From: Nonomuraea roseoviolacea subsp. carminata
Lineage (GTDB): Bacteria; Actinomycetota; Actinomycetes; Streptosporangiales; Streptosporangiaceae
Assembly: GCF_024172185.1 (NCBI RefSeq)
Contig: NZ_JAMZEC010000001.1
Coordinates: 9,647,001 to 9,711,000, forward strand
Reading direction: 5' to 3'
Length of the DNA stretch: 64,000 nucleotides
Shown: piece after piece, positions 47,809 to 56,945 of the stretch
How positions within the stretch are numbered: position 1 is the stretch's first letter
How the letters are laid out: the number at the start of each line of letters is the position of its first letter
Notes under the pieces: model-generated
Databases searched by the model: none
The model's input: the letters and a program-made list of their open reading frames with translations, nothing else
Told to the model about the DNA's origin: nothing
Translations under genes and position numbers: made by a program

Positions 47809-49362
47809 ATGAACAAGACACCGTTGCTGATCGTGACAGGCGTGGCCGTGTTCGGGACGCTCGCGTCGCCGCCGCCGCCGGCGGCGGCGACCCTGGAACC
47901 CCGCCGAACGGGGGCGCTCGCCCGCTTCGAGCAGCAGGAGATCGTCTGGCACGGCTGCCGGAAGGGCCCGGACGACGCGGCCGGCAGGCGACTGGACGCC
48001 GCCAGGGCGCGATGCGCCGAGATCACGGTCCCGCTCGACTACGCGCGCCCGGACGGACGGACCATCAAGGTCGCGATGTCCCGGCTGGAGGCCACCGCAC
48101 CCGGGCGGCGTCGAGGGGTGCTCCTCATCAACCCGGGCGGCCCCGGCGTGCCGGGCCTCTCCCAAGTGCTGATCGGCTCCGCCATGCCCGAGGTCGCGGC
48201 CCGCTACGACCTGATCGGGATGGACCCCCGGTTCGTCGGGCGCAGCGGCGGCGCGTCCGTGGGCTGCCGCTGGGACACGGGCACCTTCGTGCGATCCGCG
48301 GGCCCGAGCAGGGCCACCTTCGACGAGGGGGTCACGGCGATGAGGAGGCTGGCGGCGGGATGCGCGGGCAGCGATCACGGCATGCTGCCGCACGCCTCCA
48401 CGCGCAACACCGCCCGCGACATGGACCTGATCCGCGCGGCGTTGGGAGCGCCGAAACTGTCCTATCTCGGCGTCTCGTACGGCACCTACCTGGGCGCGGT
48501 GTACCTGCGGATGTTCCCCGGCCGGGCCGACCGGTTCGTGCTGGACAGCGCGGTGGATCCCGACGCGTACGGCCCCGGGCTGCTGCGCCCCGCCGGGCCG
48601 GCCATGGAGGCGGCGCTGCGCGCCTGGGCGGCCTGGGCCGCCACCCGCCACGACCGCCTGCGCCTGGGCGCCACGGCCGGGCGCGTGCTGGCCACCGTCG
48701 ACCGGATCGCCCGGGCCGCCGGCCGCCGTCCTCTGCGCGTCGGCCCCCACCGGGTGGGCGCCTCCGTGCTGCCGTACGTGCTCGCCGCCCGGCTCGCCGA
48801 CGACGGCGAGGAGGCGTACGCGAGCCTCGCCGCCGACGTCGCGCTGCTGCGCCAGGCCGCGCGCGGCGCCCGGGTCACCCCGGCCGCGTCATTGGACCTG
48901 CTCCTGACCGACGCCCTCACCGGCGCCGGAGAGGGGTTCGACCGTGCCGGCACTCCTGTCCTGTGCGCGGACCGGGCCGCCTCCCGCGACCCCGGGACGT
49001 ACTTCCGCGACATCGAGGCCCATCGAGCCGACGAGCCGCTGTTCGGCCCGATGACCCGCAACATCAGCCCGTGCGCGTTCTGGCCCACGGCACCCGCCGA
49101 GCCGCCCACGGACGTCCGCACCGACGCCCCCGCCCTGATCGTCGGAGCCGCCGGCGACCCCTGGACCCCCCACACCGGCCAGCGCGCCATGCGACGGGCC
49201 CTGAGCGGCTCCCGCATGATCACCCTGCGCGGCGCGTACCGGCACGGCGTCTTCCTCGCCGCCGGCGCCCCCTGCGTGGACACCGCCGTCACCCGCTACC
49301 TGTCCGGCGGCGTTCTCCCCGCCGCCGACACCACCTGCACGAGGAACGGCGCCGGCGGCTGA
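47809..49362 (+). CDS. Secreted tripeptidyl-aminopeptidase-like alpha/beta hydrolase (S33)
   Basis: 517 residues from ATG 47809. A signal peptide is evident (LLIVTGVAVFGTLASPPPPAAA). The mature part has INPGGPGVPGLSQVLIGSAMPEVAARYDLIGMDPRFVGRS (oxyanion region), nucleophile Ser in YLGVSYGTYLGAVYL, acid in IVGAAGDPWTPHTG and His in YRHGVFLAA, with a TAP-like C-terminal domain. Typical of Streptomyces SlpD/E-type or tripeptidyl peptidases. DPRFVGRS replaces the usual DPRGxGxS, a mild deviation. The frame is open further upstream, but the signal peptide fixes the start. Confidence 0.88.
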   Translation: MNKTPLLIVTGVAVFGTLASPPPPAAATLEPRRTGALARFEQQEIVWHGCRKGPDDAAGRRLDAARARCAEITVPLDYARPDGRTIKVAMSRLEATAPGRRRGVLLINPGGPGVPGLSQVLIGSAMPEVAARYDLIGMDPRFVGRSGGASVGCRWDTGTFVRSAGPSRATFDEGVTAMRRLAAGCAGSDHGMLPHASTRNTARDMDLIRAALGAPKLSYLGVSYGTYLGAVYLRMFPGRADRFVLDSAVDPDAYGPGLLRPAGPAMEAALRAWAAWAATRHDRLRLGATAGRVLATVDRIARAAGRRPLRVGPHRVGASVLPYVLAARLADDGEEAYASLAADVALLRQAARGARVTPAASLDLLLTDALTGAGEGFDRAGTPVLCADRAASRDPGTYFRDIEAHRADEPLFGPMTRNISPCAFWPTAPAEPPTDVRTDAPALIVGAAGDPWTPHTGQRAMRRALSGSRMITLRGAYRHGVFLAAGAPCVDTAVTRYLSGGVLPAADTTCTRNGAGG

Positions 49363-49412
49363 CCGAGGGGGCGGCGATCTCACCGGGACGCCGGGCTGGG
49401 AGGATGAGTGCC

Positions 49413-49976
49413 GTGTCCGCCCTGGAACGGGTCTCGCGCCTGGCCCGCGCCGCCGTCTTCGCGGCGGTGTGCGTAGTCGTGTCCGCGGGCGGCCATGTCC
49501 TCGCCGGCGGCGCCCCGGTGGCGGCGCCGGCGTTGTTCCTGGGTGTGGTGGCGGCGTTCGTCCTGGCCTTCGCGCTGAGCGGCCGGGAGCGCGGGCCCGA
49601 GGTGGTCGTCGGGGTGACGGCGACCGCCCAGATCCTGCTGCACGAGCTGTTCGCCAGGAGCGCCCCCGTCGCCGTGGCGCACGCCGGTCACCCGCACGGG
49701 GAGGGTCCCGGGGCCGGCATGACCGTGGCGCACCTCGTGGTCGGGGTGGTCAGCGGATGGTGGCTGTACCGCGGGGAGAGCGCGTTCTGGCTGATGGTGC
49801 GGCTGTGGGGCATGGCTCCGCTGCCGAAGCTGCGGCGGCTGCTCGTCGGGGCCATCGAGCCGTTGACGACGCCCGTCCGCGTCGTGCTCGTCGCCGGGGC
49901 GACGACGTACCGCCGCCCCGAGCTCGTCCGGGTGGTCCGGCGGCGCGGGCCGCCCGCGCCGCCGGTCGTTCACTGA
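49413..49976 (+). CDS. His-rich polytopic membrane protein next to copper ATPase
   Basis: About 187 residues; GTG 49413 is 9 bases from GGGAGG, while ATG 49404 abuts it. Three to four hydrophobic segments (AAVFAAVCVVVSAGGHVLAGG, APALFLGVVAAFVLAFAL, MTVAHLVVGVVSGWWLYRGE) with a His-rich loop (VAHAGHPHGEGPG). The C-terminus is basic and cytoplasmic. Paralogous in order and motifs to the truncated protein at 1-326. It lies 138 bp upstream of copA, so a role in copper handling is a reasonable guess. Confidence 0.7.
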   Translation: MSALERVSRLARAAVFAAVCVVVSAGGHVLAGGAPVAAPALFLGVVAAFVLAFALSGRERGPEVVVGVTATAQILLHELFARSAPVAVAHAGHPHGEGPGAGMTVAHLVVGVVSGWWLYRGESAFWLMVRLWGMAPLPKLRRLLVGAIEPLTTPVRVVLVAGATTYRRPELVRVVRRRGPPAPPVVH

Positions 49977-50114
49977 CAGCCGCCCCGCCACGTCGCGGGG
50001 CGGATCTCCGGCATCGGCGGGCGAGCGCACGGCTCGCGTCGCGCCCGCGCGGCACGCGCGCTGACGCGTCCGCGAGCGCCGCGTCCGGCGCGACAGCAGA
50101 CCAGAAGGACACCC

Positions 50115-52508
50115 ATGACATCCACTGCGACACATCAGACAGAACAGACAGATCAGGCGCCCCTCCAGCTCGTCGTCGGCGGGATGACCTGCGCGGCGTG
50201 CGCCGCTCGGGTGGAGCGCAAGCTCAACCGCATGGACGGCGTGAGCGCCAGCGTCAACTACGCGACCGAGAAGGCGACCATCCACCGGGCCGACGGGGTC
50301 ACGGTCGAGGAACTGATCCGGGAGGTCGAGCGCACCGGCTACAGCGCCGAGCCGTACACGCCGCACGCCTTCCCCGATGCCGGCGACGCCGACAACCGGC
50401 GGGTGCGGATGCTCGGACGGCGCATGGTGGTGGCGATCGCGCTGGCCGTGGTGCTGGCGGACCTGTCCATGGGGCTGGCGTTCGTGCCGGCCTGGCGCTT
50501 CGCCGGATGGCAGTGGGTGCTGATCGGCCTGACCCTGCCCATGGTGACCTGGTGCGCGTGGCCGTTCCACCGCAACGCCTTCAGGGCCGCGCGGCACCGC
50601 ACCACCTCCATGGACACGCTGATCTCGACCGGGGTCATCACCTCCACCTGCTGGTCGTTGTACGTCATCGTGTTCCCCGTCGACGCCGCCCCCGCCGGGA
50701 CGGGCGTCTGGGAGTTGCTGTCCGCGCCGGACAGCGCGCTCTACCTCGACGTCGCCGGTGGCGTGACCATGTTCGCGCTGGCCGGGCGGTTCCTGGAGGC
50801 CCGGGCGCGGCGATCGTCCGGCGCCGTGCTGCGCCGGCTGGCCGAGCTCGGCGCCAAGGACGTCAGCGTCCTGCGCGCCGACGGCAACGAGTACCGCATC
50901 GACGTCGCCGACCTGCGAACCGGCGACCGGTTCGTGGTCCGGCCCGGGGAGAGCATCGCCGCCGACGGCCAGGTCGAGTCCGGGCAGAGCACGATCGACA
51001 CCAGCGCCATGACCGGCGAGCCGGTGCCCATGGAGGTCGCCGAGGGCAACCCGGTGACCGGCGCGACCGTCAACCTCAGCGGGCGGCTCGTCGTCCGGGC
51101 CACCCGGGTGGGCGCCGACACCCAGCTCGCCGCCCTGATCCGCCTGGTCGAACACGCCCAGGCCGACAAGGCGGCCGTGCAGCGGCTGGCGGACCGGATC
51201 TGCGGCTGGTTCGTGCCCGCGGTGTTCGCGCTGTCGGCGCTGACCCTGGTGGCGTGGCTGGTCACCGGCGGGGCGGCGCACCAGGCGGTCACCGCCGCGC
51301 TGGCCGTCCTCATCATCGCCTGCCCGTGCGCGCTGGGCCTGGCCATCCCCACCGCCCTCCAGGTCGCCTCGGGCACCGGCGCCAAGCTCGGCGTCTTCAT
51401 CAAGAGCCACCAGGCCATGGAGTCCGCCCGCGGCGTCGACACCGTCGTCCTGGACAAGACGGGCACCCTGACCGAGGGCCGCATGAGCGTGGTCGACCTG
51501 GTCACCGCGGATGGCGCGCGACGCGACGGCCATCCGCGCGCCGGCGGGTCGCCGGCCGACGTGCTGCGCCTCGCCGGGGCCGTCGAGGACGCCTCCGAGC
51601 ACGCGATCGCGGCGGCCGTCGCCGCCCACGCCCGCGCCGAGCTCGGCGACCTGCCCCCGGTGGCCGCCTTCACCGCCCTGTCGGGGCTGGGCGCGCGCGG
51701 CACGGTCGAGGACCGGCGGGTCGTGATCGGGTCCGTCCGGCTGCTGGCGCAGGAGGGCATCGCCGTACCCGGGGCGCTGGACGAGGCGCGGGCCGGGTGG
51801 GAGAGCGAGGGCCGCACCGTCGTCCTGGTCGCGGCCGACGGCATCGCGCTGGGGGCGCTCGCGCTCGCCGACGCCGTCAGGCCCTCGGCCGCCGGGGCGA
51901 TCGAGCGGCTGCACGGCATGGGGCTGCGGACGCTGCTGCTCACCGGCGACAACGCCGCCACCGCGCGGGCCGTCGCCGCCCAGGTCGGCATCGCCGAGGT
52001 CGTCGCGGAGGTGCTGCCCGCCGACAAGGAGGCCACCATCGCCCGCCTCCAGGGCGAGGGCCACCGCGTGGCTATGGTCGGCGACGGCATCAACGACGCC
52101 CCGGCGCTGGCCCGCGCCGACCTCGGCCTGGCCGTGGTCGACGGCACCGACGTCGCGCTGGCCGCCGCGGACCTCATCCTGATCCGCGACGACCTGGACG
52201 TGGTCCCCACCGCGCTCACCCTGGCCCGCGCCACCCTGTCCACCATCCGGGGCAACCTCGTCTGGGCGTTCGGCTACAACGTAGCCGCGCTGCCGCTGGC
52301 GGCCACCGGCCTGCTCAACCCGCTCATCGCGGGCGCCGCCATGGCCCTGTCCTCGGTGTTCGTGGTCTCCAACAGCCTGCGGCTGCGCCGCTTCGCCCCG
52401 TCCGCCGCGACCGGTGACTTCCTCACCGACCACCTGGCCGATGCGGACGACGCGGACGACGCGGCGGTACGAGAGGCCGAGGCGGGGGCGCGGGGCGGGG
52501 CCCGCTAG
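50115..52508 (+). CDS. copA: Copper-translocating P1B-type ATPase
   Basis: 797 residues. A single N-terminal HMA domain has VGGMTCAACAARVERKLNRM (Cu-binding CxxC). Eight membrane helices follow with the transport motif IIACPCALGLAIPTALQV. The A-domain TSAMTGEPVPMEV, phosphorylation site VVLDKTGTLTEG, EHAIAAAV (the HP motif appears as ASEHAI) and hinge MVGDGINDAPALARADLGLA are all present. It exports Cu(I). The C-terminus is acidic then Gly/Arg-rich. Partner chaperone CopZ is at 41212. No CsoR-type operator was seen in the 138 bp upstream. Confidence 0.93.
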   Translation: MTSTATHQTEQTDQAPLQLVVGGMTCAACAARVERKLNRMDGVSASVNYATEKATIHRADGVTVEELIREVERTGYSAEPYTPHAFPDAGDADNRRVRMLGRRMVVAIALAVVLADLSMGLAFVPAWRFAGWQWVLIGLTLPMVTWCAWPFHRNAFRAARHRTTSMDTLISTGVITSTCWSLYVIVFPVDAAPAGTGVWELLSAPDSALYLDVAGGVTMFALAGRFLEARARRSSGAVLRRLAELGAKDVSVLRADGNEYRIDVADLRTGDRFVVRPGESIAADGQVESGQSTIDTSAMTGEPVPMEVAEGNPVTGATVNLSGRLVVRATRVGADTQLAALIRLVEHAQADKAAVQRLADRICGWFVPAVFALSALTLVAWLVTGGAAHQAVTAALAVLIIACPCALGLAIPTALQVASGTGAKLGVFIKSHQAMESARGVDTVVLDKTGTLTEGRMSVVDLVTADGARRDGHPRAGGSPADVLRLAGAVEDASEHAIAAAVAAHARAELGDLPPVAAFTALSGLGARGTVEDRRVVIGSVRLLAQEGIAVPGALDEARAGWESEGRTVVLVAADGIALGALALADAVRPSAAGAIERLHGMGLRTLLLTGDNAATARAVAAQVGIAEVVAEVLPADKEATIARLQGEGHRVAMVGDGINDAPALARADLGLAVVDGTDVALAAADLILIRDDLDVVPTALTLARATLSTIRGNLVWAFGYNVAALPLAATGLLNPLIAGAAMALSSVFVVSNSLRLRRFAPSAATGDFLTDHLADADDADDAAVREAEAGARGGAR

Positions 52509-52526
52509 CGGACGGCGTACGCAAGG

Positions 52527-52563
52527 CGGGGCCGGGCGGCCACAGCCTGGCCGCCCGGCCCCG
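52527..52563. terminator. Terminator hairpin after copA
   Basis: CGGGGCCGGGCGGCCA pairs perfectly with its complement over 16 bp around the loop CAGCC, 18 bp past the copA stop. A second, weaker GGCCTGCTGC/GCAGCAGCC stem follows around 52570-52600. The rest of the gap to 52723 holds nothing recognisable. Confidence 0.8.
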
Positions 52564-52723
52564 TCATGGTGCGGCCTGCTGCCTCCCCCCGAATGCAGCA
52601 GCCGCCGGCCATCCGCTCCGTCCCCCCAAACTGGAGCTCTGGCCTGCCGAAACGCTATCCGGCGTGAGGTAATCCCCTCCTCATGAACTGGTTGAATTTA
52701 CACCTATTCCCCCATCTTGGCGG

Positions 52724-54286
52724 CTACGCCCAGGGCCGGTCGACGAGCCAGCTCACGTCGTCGGCCCACGCGGAGGCGCTGTCGAAGTCGTGCGAGCCGC
52801 CTTCGCTGGCGATGTACACGGTGTTGTTGTAGTGACGGACGAACCGGTCCGGGAAGTTGGCGGAGGCCAGCGAGACGCCCTGGCCGCTCTTGCCGGTCTG
52901 CGGGCAGAAGGTGGCGTCCGCGGCGAACAGCGCGCTGCCGTCGTTGTGCTGGCGGTAGAGCTGGTAGTTCTGGTGGCGCAGGTAGTCGCCGGGGTAGTTC
53001 TTCGACTCGAACGACACGCAGGAGGCGGCGGCCAGGCCGGTGCGCACGATCCAGGTGGCGTCGTTCTTGTCGACGGACGAGCTGGACGAGGTGATCACCG
53101 AGGTGACGGCCCGGTCGTTCTGGTGCCGGATGAAGCGGTCGGTGCAGCAGGACGTCGTGGCGCGCAGCGAGATCGACGAGCCGGGGGTGAGCGTTCCGCC
53201 CGGGCCGCCGCCCGGCGTCGTCGTGTAGCCGGCGGCGACGATGCCGGCCTGCACGGCGTTCTCGGTGGCGTCCGAGGGATAGCCGGAGGTCATCACGCCC
53301 TCGTAGAAGGTGCCGGCCGAACCGTGGCTGTTGTCGCCGCCGATCCCGAGGATGATCGCGCCCTCCTTCTTCATCGGGTTGTAGCCCGGGGCGTTGGGTC
53401 GCGGCCCGTTGTAGAAGGTGGACAGGCCGCCCGACTGCGCGTTGCCCGCTCGGATCGCCCAGTGGTTCGGCTCGCCCTTGACGATGGCGGTCAGGTACCG
53501 GTGGCTCACCGTCGGGTCGTTGGCGTTGTAGCCGGGGTTGACTCCGGAGAACAGGCCGTTCTCCAGGTCGGCCATGACCCAGGGGCCGTTGCCGGTGCCG
53601 TAACCCCAGACCTTGATGTTGCCGAAGTAGATGGCCTCCATCGTGCCGTTGCCGTTGTCGCGGCCGTTGGTCTCGGCGTTGCCGTAGTCGAAGCAGCAGC
53701 CGCCGTTGTAGTGCGTGCCGTCGAAGACCGCGTACATCCCCTCCGGCTGGTCCCCCTTCGCGACGCCGTTGGTGGCGTTGTTGCGGTAGCCGGTGCCCGG
53801 GGCCACGTAGACGCCGTAGGCCTTGTGACCGTTGATCATGGTGGGCGCGGCGGTCGCGTTCGCGAGGTTGTCGTATCCGCCCGGGGCCGGCCCGGGGAAC
53901 CCGCCGGGAGGCGCCTGGCGGAGGTGGTTGCCCCGCCCGGACTGGTCGTAGATGACGGTGATCAGGCACGTCGTCCCGGCGCAGAACGAGTCCTGCGCGG
54001 CGGCGTCGGCGTATCCGCCCGCGCTCAGGAGGCCGATGTCCCGGGTGGCGTTGTCCGAGGAGCGGCGCACCTGGTACAGCGCGCCGTTGTAGGAGCCGTA
54101 CAGGGCGCGGGTCGTGCTGTGCGCCGCCACACACGGCGTGCCGCCCGCCGCGTAGACGTCGCACGACAGCGACGCGGCGGCCTGCGACGGCGTGGAGACG
54201 CCGGCCAGCAGACCGGCGGCGAGCGCGACGGCCGCGCCCGCGGAAAGCAACGTCTTCCTGAGGTGCCGGGATCCCGACCTGACCAT
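52724..54286 (-). CDS. Secreted alpha-L-arabinofuranosidase B, GH54 plus CBM42
   Basis: 520 residues (ATG 54284-54286; GGAGG is 7 bases upstream, ATG 54289 is 4). Signal peptide ends near PSQAAA. The GH54 catalytic domain begins SCDVYAAGGTPCVAAHSTTRALYGSYNGALYQVRRSSDN and contains GGCCFDYGNAETNGRDNGNGTMEA (nucleophile Glu in NAET) and ILGIGGDNSHGSAGTFYEGVM (acid/base Asp). The CBM42 beta-trefoil follows a GGGPGG linker (SISLRATTSCCTDRFIRHQNDRAV..., FESKNYPGDYLRHQNYQLY..., SANFPDRFVRHYNNTVYIAS), three repeats. It strips arabinose side chains from arabinoxylan. Confidence 0.94.
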   Translation of the reverse strand: MVRSGSRHLRKTLLSAGAAVALAAGLLAGVSTPSQAAASLSCDVYAAGGTPCVAAHSTTRALYGSYNGALYQVRRSSDNATRDIGLLSAGGYADAAAQDSFCAGTTCLITVIYDQSGRGNHLRQAPPGGFPGPAPGGYDNLANATAAPTMINGHKAYGVYVAPGTGYRNNATNGVAKGDQPEGMYAVFDGTHYNGGCCFDYGNAETNGRDNGNGTMEAIYFGNIKVWGYGTGNGPWVMADLENGLFSGVNPGYNANDPTVSHRYLTAIVKGEPNHWAIRAGNAQSGGLSTFYNGPRPNAPGYNPMKKEGAIILGIGGDNSHGSAGTFYEGVMTSGYPSDATENAVQAGIVAAGYTTTPGGGPGGTLTPGSSISLRATTSCCTDRFIRHQNDRAVTSVITSSSSSVDKNDATWIVRTGLAAASCVSFESKNYPGDYLRHQNYQLYRQHNDGSALFAADATFCPQTGKSGQGVSLASANFPDRFVRHYNNTVYIASEGGSHDFDSASAWADDVSWLVDRPWA

Positions 54287-54303
54287 CATGATGCCTCCGC
54301 CTT

Positions 54304-54317
54304 TGTTAGCGCTAACA
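54304..54317. promoter_or_regulatory. LacI-type operator upstream of GH54 gene
   Basis: TGTTAGCGCTAACA is a perfect 14-bp palindrome with the central CG typical of LacI/GalR-family operators. Located 17 bp upstream of the arabinofuranosidase start. Confidence 0.75.
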
Positions 54318-54455
54318 TGACGTGCCCCGCACGACCTCCCGCGGTGTGCTGGTGGTTGATCGGCTCACTATGAGACGGAACCTCGGGTGCGTCAAGGTCC
54401 CGGGACGGTCATGGAAAGGCGCGCGGCTCCCGGGCCGTGGCGCGCCGGTCGCGCC

Positions 54456-54581
54456 GTGAAAGTTTCACCCGGGGCCCGCCTTCCGAATGTTTCGGACACA
54501 TCGCCGAAATATTCTTGAAGACGCCGTCGATCCGATTTAGAATTCCCGTCCTACCAGCGATTTCTTCGTATGAAAGTTTCG
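54456..54581 (+). promoter_or_regulatory. GAAA-N-TTTC operator array upstream of GH3-GH43 operon
   Basis: GTGAAAGTTTCAC (54456-54468, perfect 6-1-6 dyad), CGAATGTTTCG (54484-54494, one mismatch) and TGAAAGTTTCG (54571-54581) share GAAA-N-TTTC. This is the element I recall for the xylanolytic repressor BxlR of Streptomyces. The last copy lies 10 bp upstream of the GH3 start, overlapping the ribosome-site region. The 304-bp gap between divergent GH54 and GH3 genes holds no gene, only these sites and the LacI-type palindrome. Confidence 0.7.
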
Positions 54582-54590
54582 AAGGAGATC

Positions 54591-56945
54591 ATGACATTCG
54601 TGGACGCGCCGGGCCTCGCGCCCTGGCGGGACGGCGGCCGCCCCATCGCCGAGCGCGTGGAGGCGCTGCTGGCCGAGATGACGCTGGAGGAGAAGGCCGG
54701 GCAACTCGGGTCCGTCTGGGTGGACACCACCCCCGCCGCGCGGGCGCACGACGGCAACGTCGCCCCGATGCAGGACCTGTTCACCGACCCCGGCGCCGAC
54801 CTCGCCGACCGGCTCCGCGACGGGGTCGGTCACCTCACCCGGGTCTTCGGCACCGCTCCGGTCAGCCCGGCGGAGGGCGTGGCCGCGCTGCGCCGGTTGC
54901 AGGAGCAGGTGGTCGCCGCCAGCCGGTTCGGCATCCCGGCGATCGCGCACGAGGAGTGCCTCACCGGGTTCGCGACGTACGGCGCCACCGCCTACCCCAC
55001 GCCGCTGGCCTGGGCGGCCACGTTCGACCCTGACCTGGTGCACCGCATGGCGCACGCGATCGGCCGCGACCTCCGGTCGGTCGGGGTCCACCAGGGGCTG
55101 TCGCCCGTCCTCGACGTGGTGCGCGACTACCGGTGGGGACGGGTGGAGGAGACCCTCGGCGAGGACCCCTACCTGGTGGGCCGGCTCGGCGCGGCGTACG
55201 TGCGCGGGCTGGAGGACGCGGGCGTCATCGCGACGCTCAAGCACTTCGCCGGGTACGCCGCCTCCCGCGCCGGGCGCAACCACGCCCCGGTCAGCATCGG
55301 CCCGCGCGAGCTGGCCGACGTCATCCTGCCGCCCTTCGAGGCGGCGCTGCGCGAGGGCGGCGCCCGGTCCGTCATGAACTCCTACACCGACGTGGACGGC
55401 GTGCCCGTCGGCGCGAGCGCCGAGCTGCTGCGCGGGGTGCTGCGCCACCGCTGGGGCTTCGACGGGACGGTGGTGTCGGACTACTGGTCTGTCCCGTTCC
55501 TCGCCTCCATGCACCACGTGGCGCGGGACGAGGCCGAGGCCGGGGCGGTCGCGCTGCGCGCGGGCATCGACGTGGAGCTCCCCGAGACGGTCGGCTACGG
55601 CCGGCGCCTGGTCGCGCAGGTACGCGCCGGTCACGTCGAGGAGGCGCTGGTGGACGAGGCGGTGCGCCGCGTCCTGCGGCAGAAGTGCGAGCTGGGCCTG
55701 CTCGACGAGGGACCCCTCGTGCCGGACGGCGCGGAGGACGCGGACTTCGACAGCCCGGCCAACCGCGCCATCGCCCGCGCCGTCGCGGAGCGGTCGGTGG
55801 TGCTGCTGAGCAACCCGCGCGGGACGCTGCCCCTCGCCCCCGGGACGACCGCGCGGATCGCCGTCGTGGGGCCGTGCGCCGACGACCCCACGACGCTGAT
55901 GGGCTGCTACGCCTTCCCCAACCACGTGCTCGGCCGCTTCCCCGACCACGGCCTGGGCCTGCCCGTCGCGACCGTCCGCGACCGCGTCGAGGCCGAGTTC
56001 CCGGACGCCGAGGTGCGGTACGCGCGCGGGACGGAGGTCTCCGGCGACGACGTCTCGGGCATCGCCGGCGCGGTGACCATCGCCGCCGAGGCCGAGCTCG
56101 TCCTGCTGGTCGTGGGCGACCGGGCCGGCCTGTTCGGCGGCGGGACGTCCGGAGAGGGCTGCGACACCGCGGACCTGCGCCTGCCGGGGATGCAGCACCG
56201 CCTGGTCGAGGAGGTCCTGGCCACCGGGACCCCGGCCGTCCTGGTCGTCGTGTCCGGGCGGCCCTACGCGCTCGGCTCCTGCACCGGCCGGGCCGCCGCC
56301 GCGCTCCAGGCGTTCTTCCCCGGGGTCGAGGGCGCGGCGGCGATCGCGGGCGTGCTGAGCGGCCGGGTCACCCCCTCCGGCCGGCTGCCCGTGCAGATCC
56401 CGGCCGCTCCGAGCGTCAACCCGTCCACCTATCTGCAGGCGCCGCTGGGCCTCAGGACGGACGGGATCTCCGCGCTCGATCCCACGCCGGCGTTCCCCTT
56501 CGGCCACGGCCTGTCGTACGCGCCGATCAGGTACGACGCCCTCACCATCGGCGATCCCGAGTGTCCCACGGACGGGACCGTCGAGGCGCGGGTGACGGTC
56601 GCCAACGCGGGAACGCGGGCAGCGGAGGAGGTGGTACAGCTCTACGCCTCCGATCCCGTGGCCCAGGTGGCCCGGCCCGTCACGCAGCTCGTCGGCTTCG
56701 CGCGCGTGCCCCTGCGGCCCGGGCAGACCCGCGACGTGACGTTCGACGTCCCGGCGGACCTGTTCTCCTACACCTCCGTCGACCACCGGCGCATCGTCGA
56801 GCCCGGCACGATCGTCCTCAGCGCCGGCCCCTCCGCCGGTGACCGGCCGCTGCGCGCCGAGGTCCGCCTCGTCGGCGAGACCGTCGTGCTGGACGCGGCC
56901 CGCCGGCTGACCGCCCGCACCCGGATCGAGGAGACGACCCGATGA
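54591..56945 (+). CDS. GH3 beta-glucosidase/beta-xylosidase
   Basis: 784 residues from ATG 54591 (AAGGAG upstream). (beta/alpha)8 domain with VEALLAEMTLEEKAGQLGS, SPVLDVVRDYRWGRVEETLGEDPYLVGRLG, ATLKHFAGY and nucleophile Asp in GFDGTVVSDYWSV; alpha/beta sandwich domain with NPRGTLPLAPG and GLFGGGTSGEGCDTADLRLPGMQ; then a fibronectin-III-like domain (AFPFGHGLSYAPIRYDAL...VTVANAGTRAAEEVVQLYASDP). No signal peptide, so it acts on imported oligosaccharides. Translationally coupled to GH43. Confidence 0.92.
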   Translation: MTFVDAPGLAPWRDGGRPIAERVEALLAEMTLEEKAGQLGSVWVDTTPAARAHDGNVAPMQDLFTDPGADLADRLRDGVGHLTRVFGTAPVSPAEGVAALRRLQEQVVAASRFGIPAIAHEECLTGFATYGATAYPTPLAWAATFDPDLVHRMAHAIGRDLRSVGVHQGLSPVLDVVRDYRWGRVEETLGEDPYLVGRLGAAYVRGLEDAGVIATLKHFAGYAASRAGRNHAPVSIGPRELADVILPPFEAALREGGARSVMNSYTDVDGVPVGASAELLRGVLRHRWGFDGTVVSDYWSVPFLASMHHVARDEAEAGAVALRAGIDVELPETVGYGRRLVAQVRAGHVEEALVDEAVRRVLRQKCELGLLDEGPLVPDGAEDADFDSPANRAIARAVAERSVVLLSNPRGTLPLAPGTTARIAVVGPCADDPTTLMGCYAFPNHVLGRFPDHGLGLPVATVRDRVEAEFPDAEVRYARGTEVSGDDVSGIAGAVTIAAEAELVLLVVGDRAGLFGGGTSGEGCDTADLRLPGMQHRLVEEVLATGTPAVLVVVSGRPYALGSCTGRAAAALQAFFPGVEGAAAIAGVLSGRVTPSGRLPVQIPAAPSVNPSTYLQAPLGLRTDGISALDPTPAFPFGHGLSYAPIRYDALTIGDPECPTDGTVEARVTVANAGTRAAEEVVQLYASDPVAQVARPVTQLVGFARVPLRPGQTRDVTFDVPADLFSYTSVDHRRIVEPGTIVLSAGPSAGDRPLRAEVRLVGETVVLDAARRLTARTRIEETTR

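Noticed and set aside
49380..52433. 1017-codon minus-strand frame opposite copA
   Set aside because: Antisense shadow of copA and the His-rich membrane protein; His/Gly/Asp-rich without structure.
54537..56786. 749-codon minus-strand frame opposite GH3
   Set aside because: Antisense shadow of the GH3 gene; no recognisable domain.
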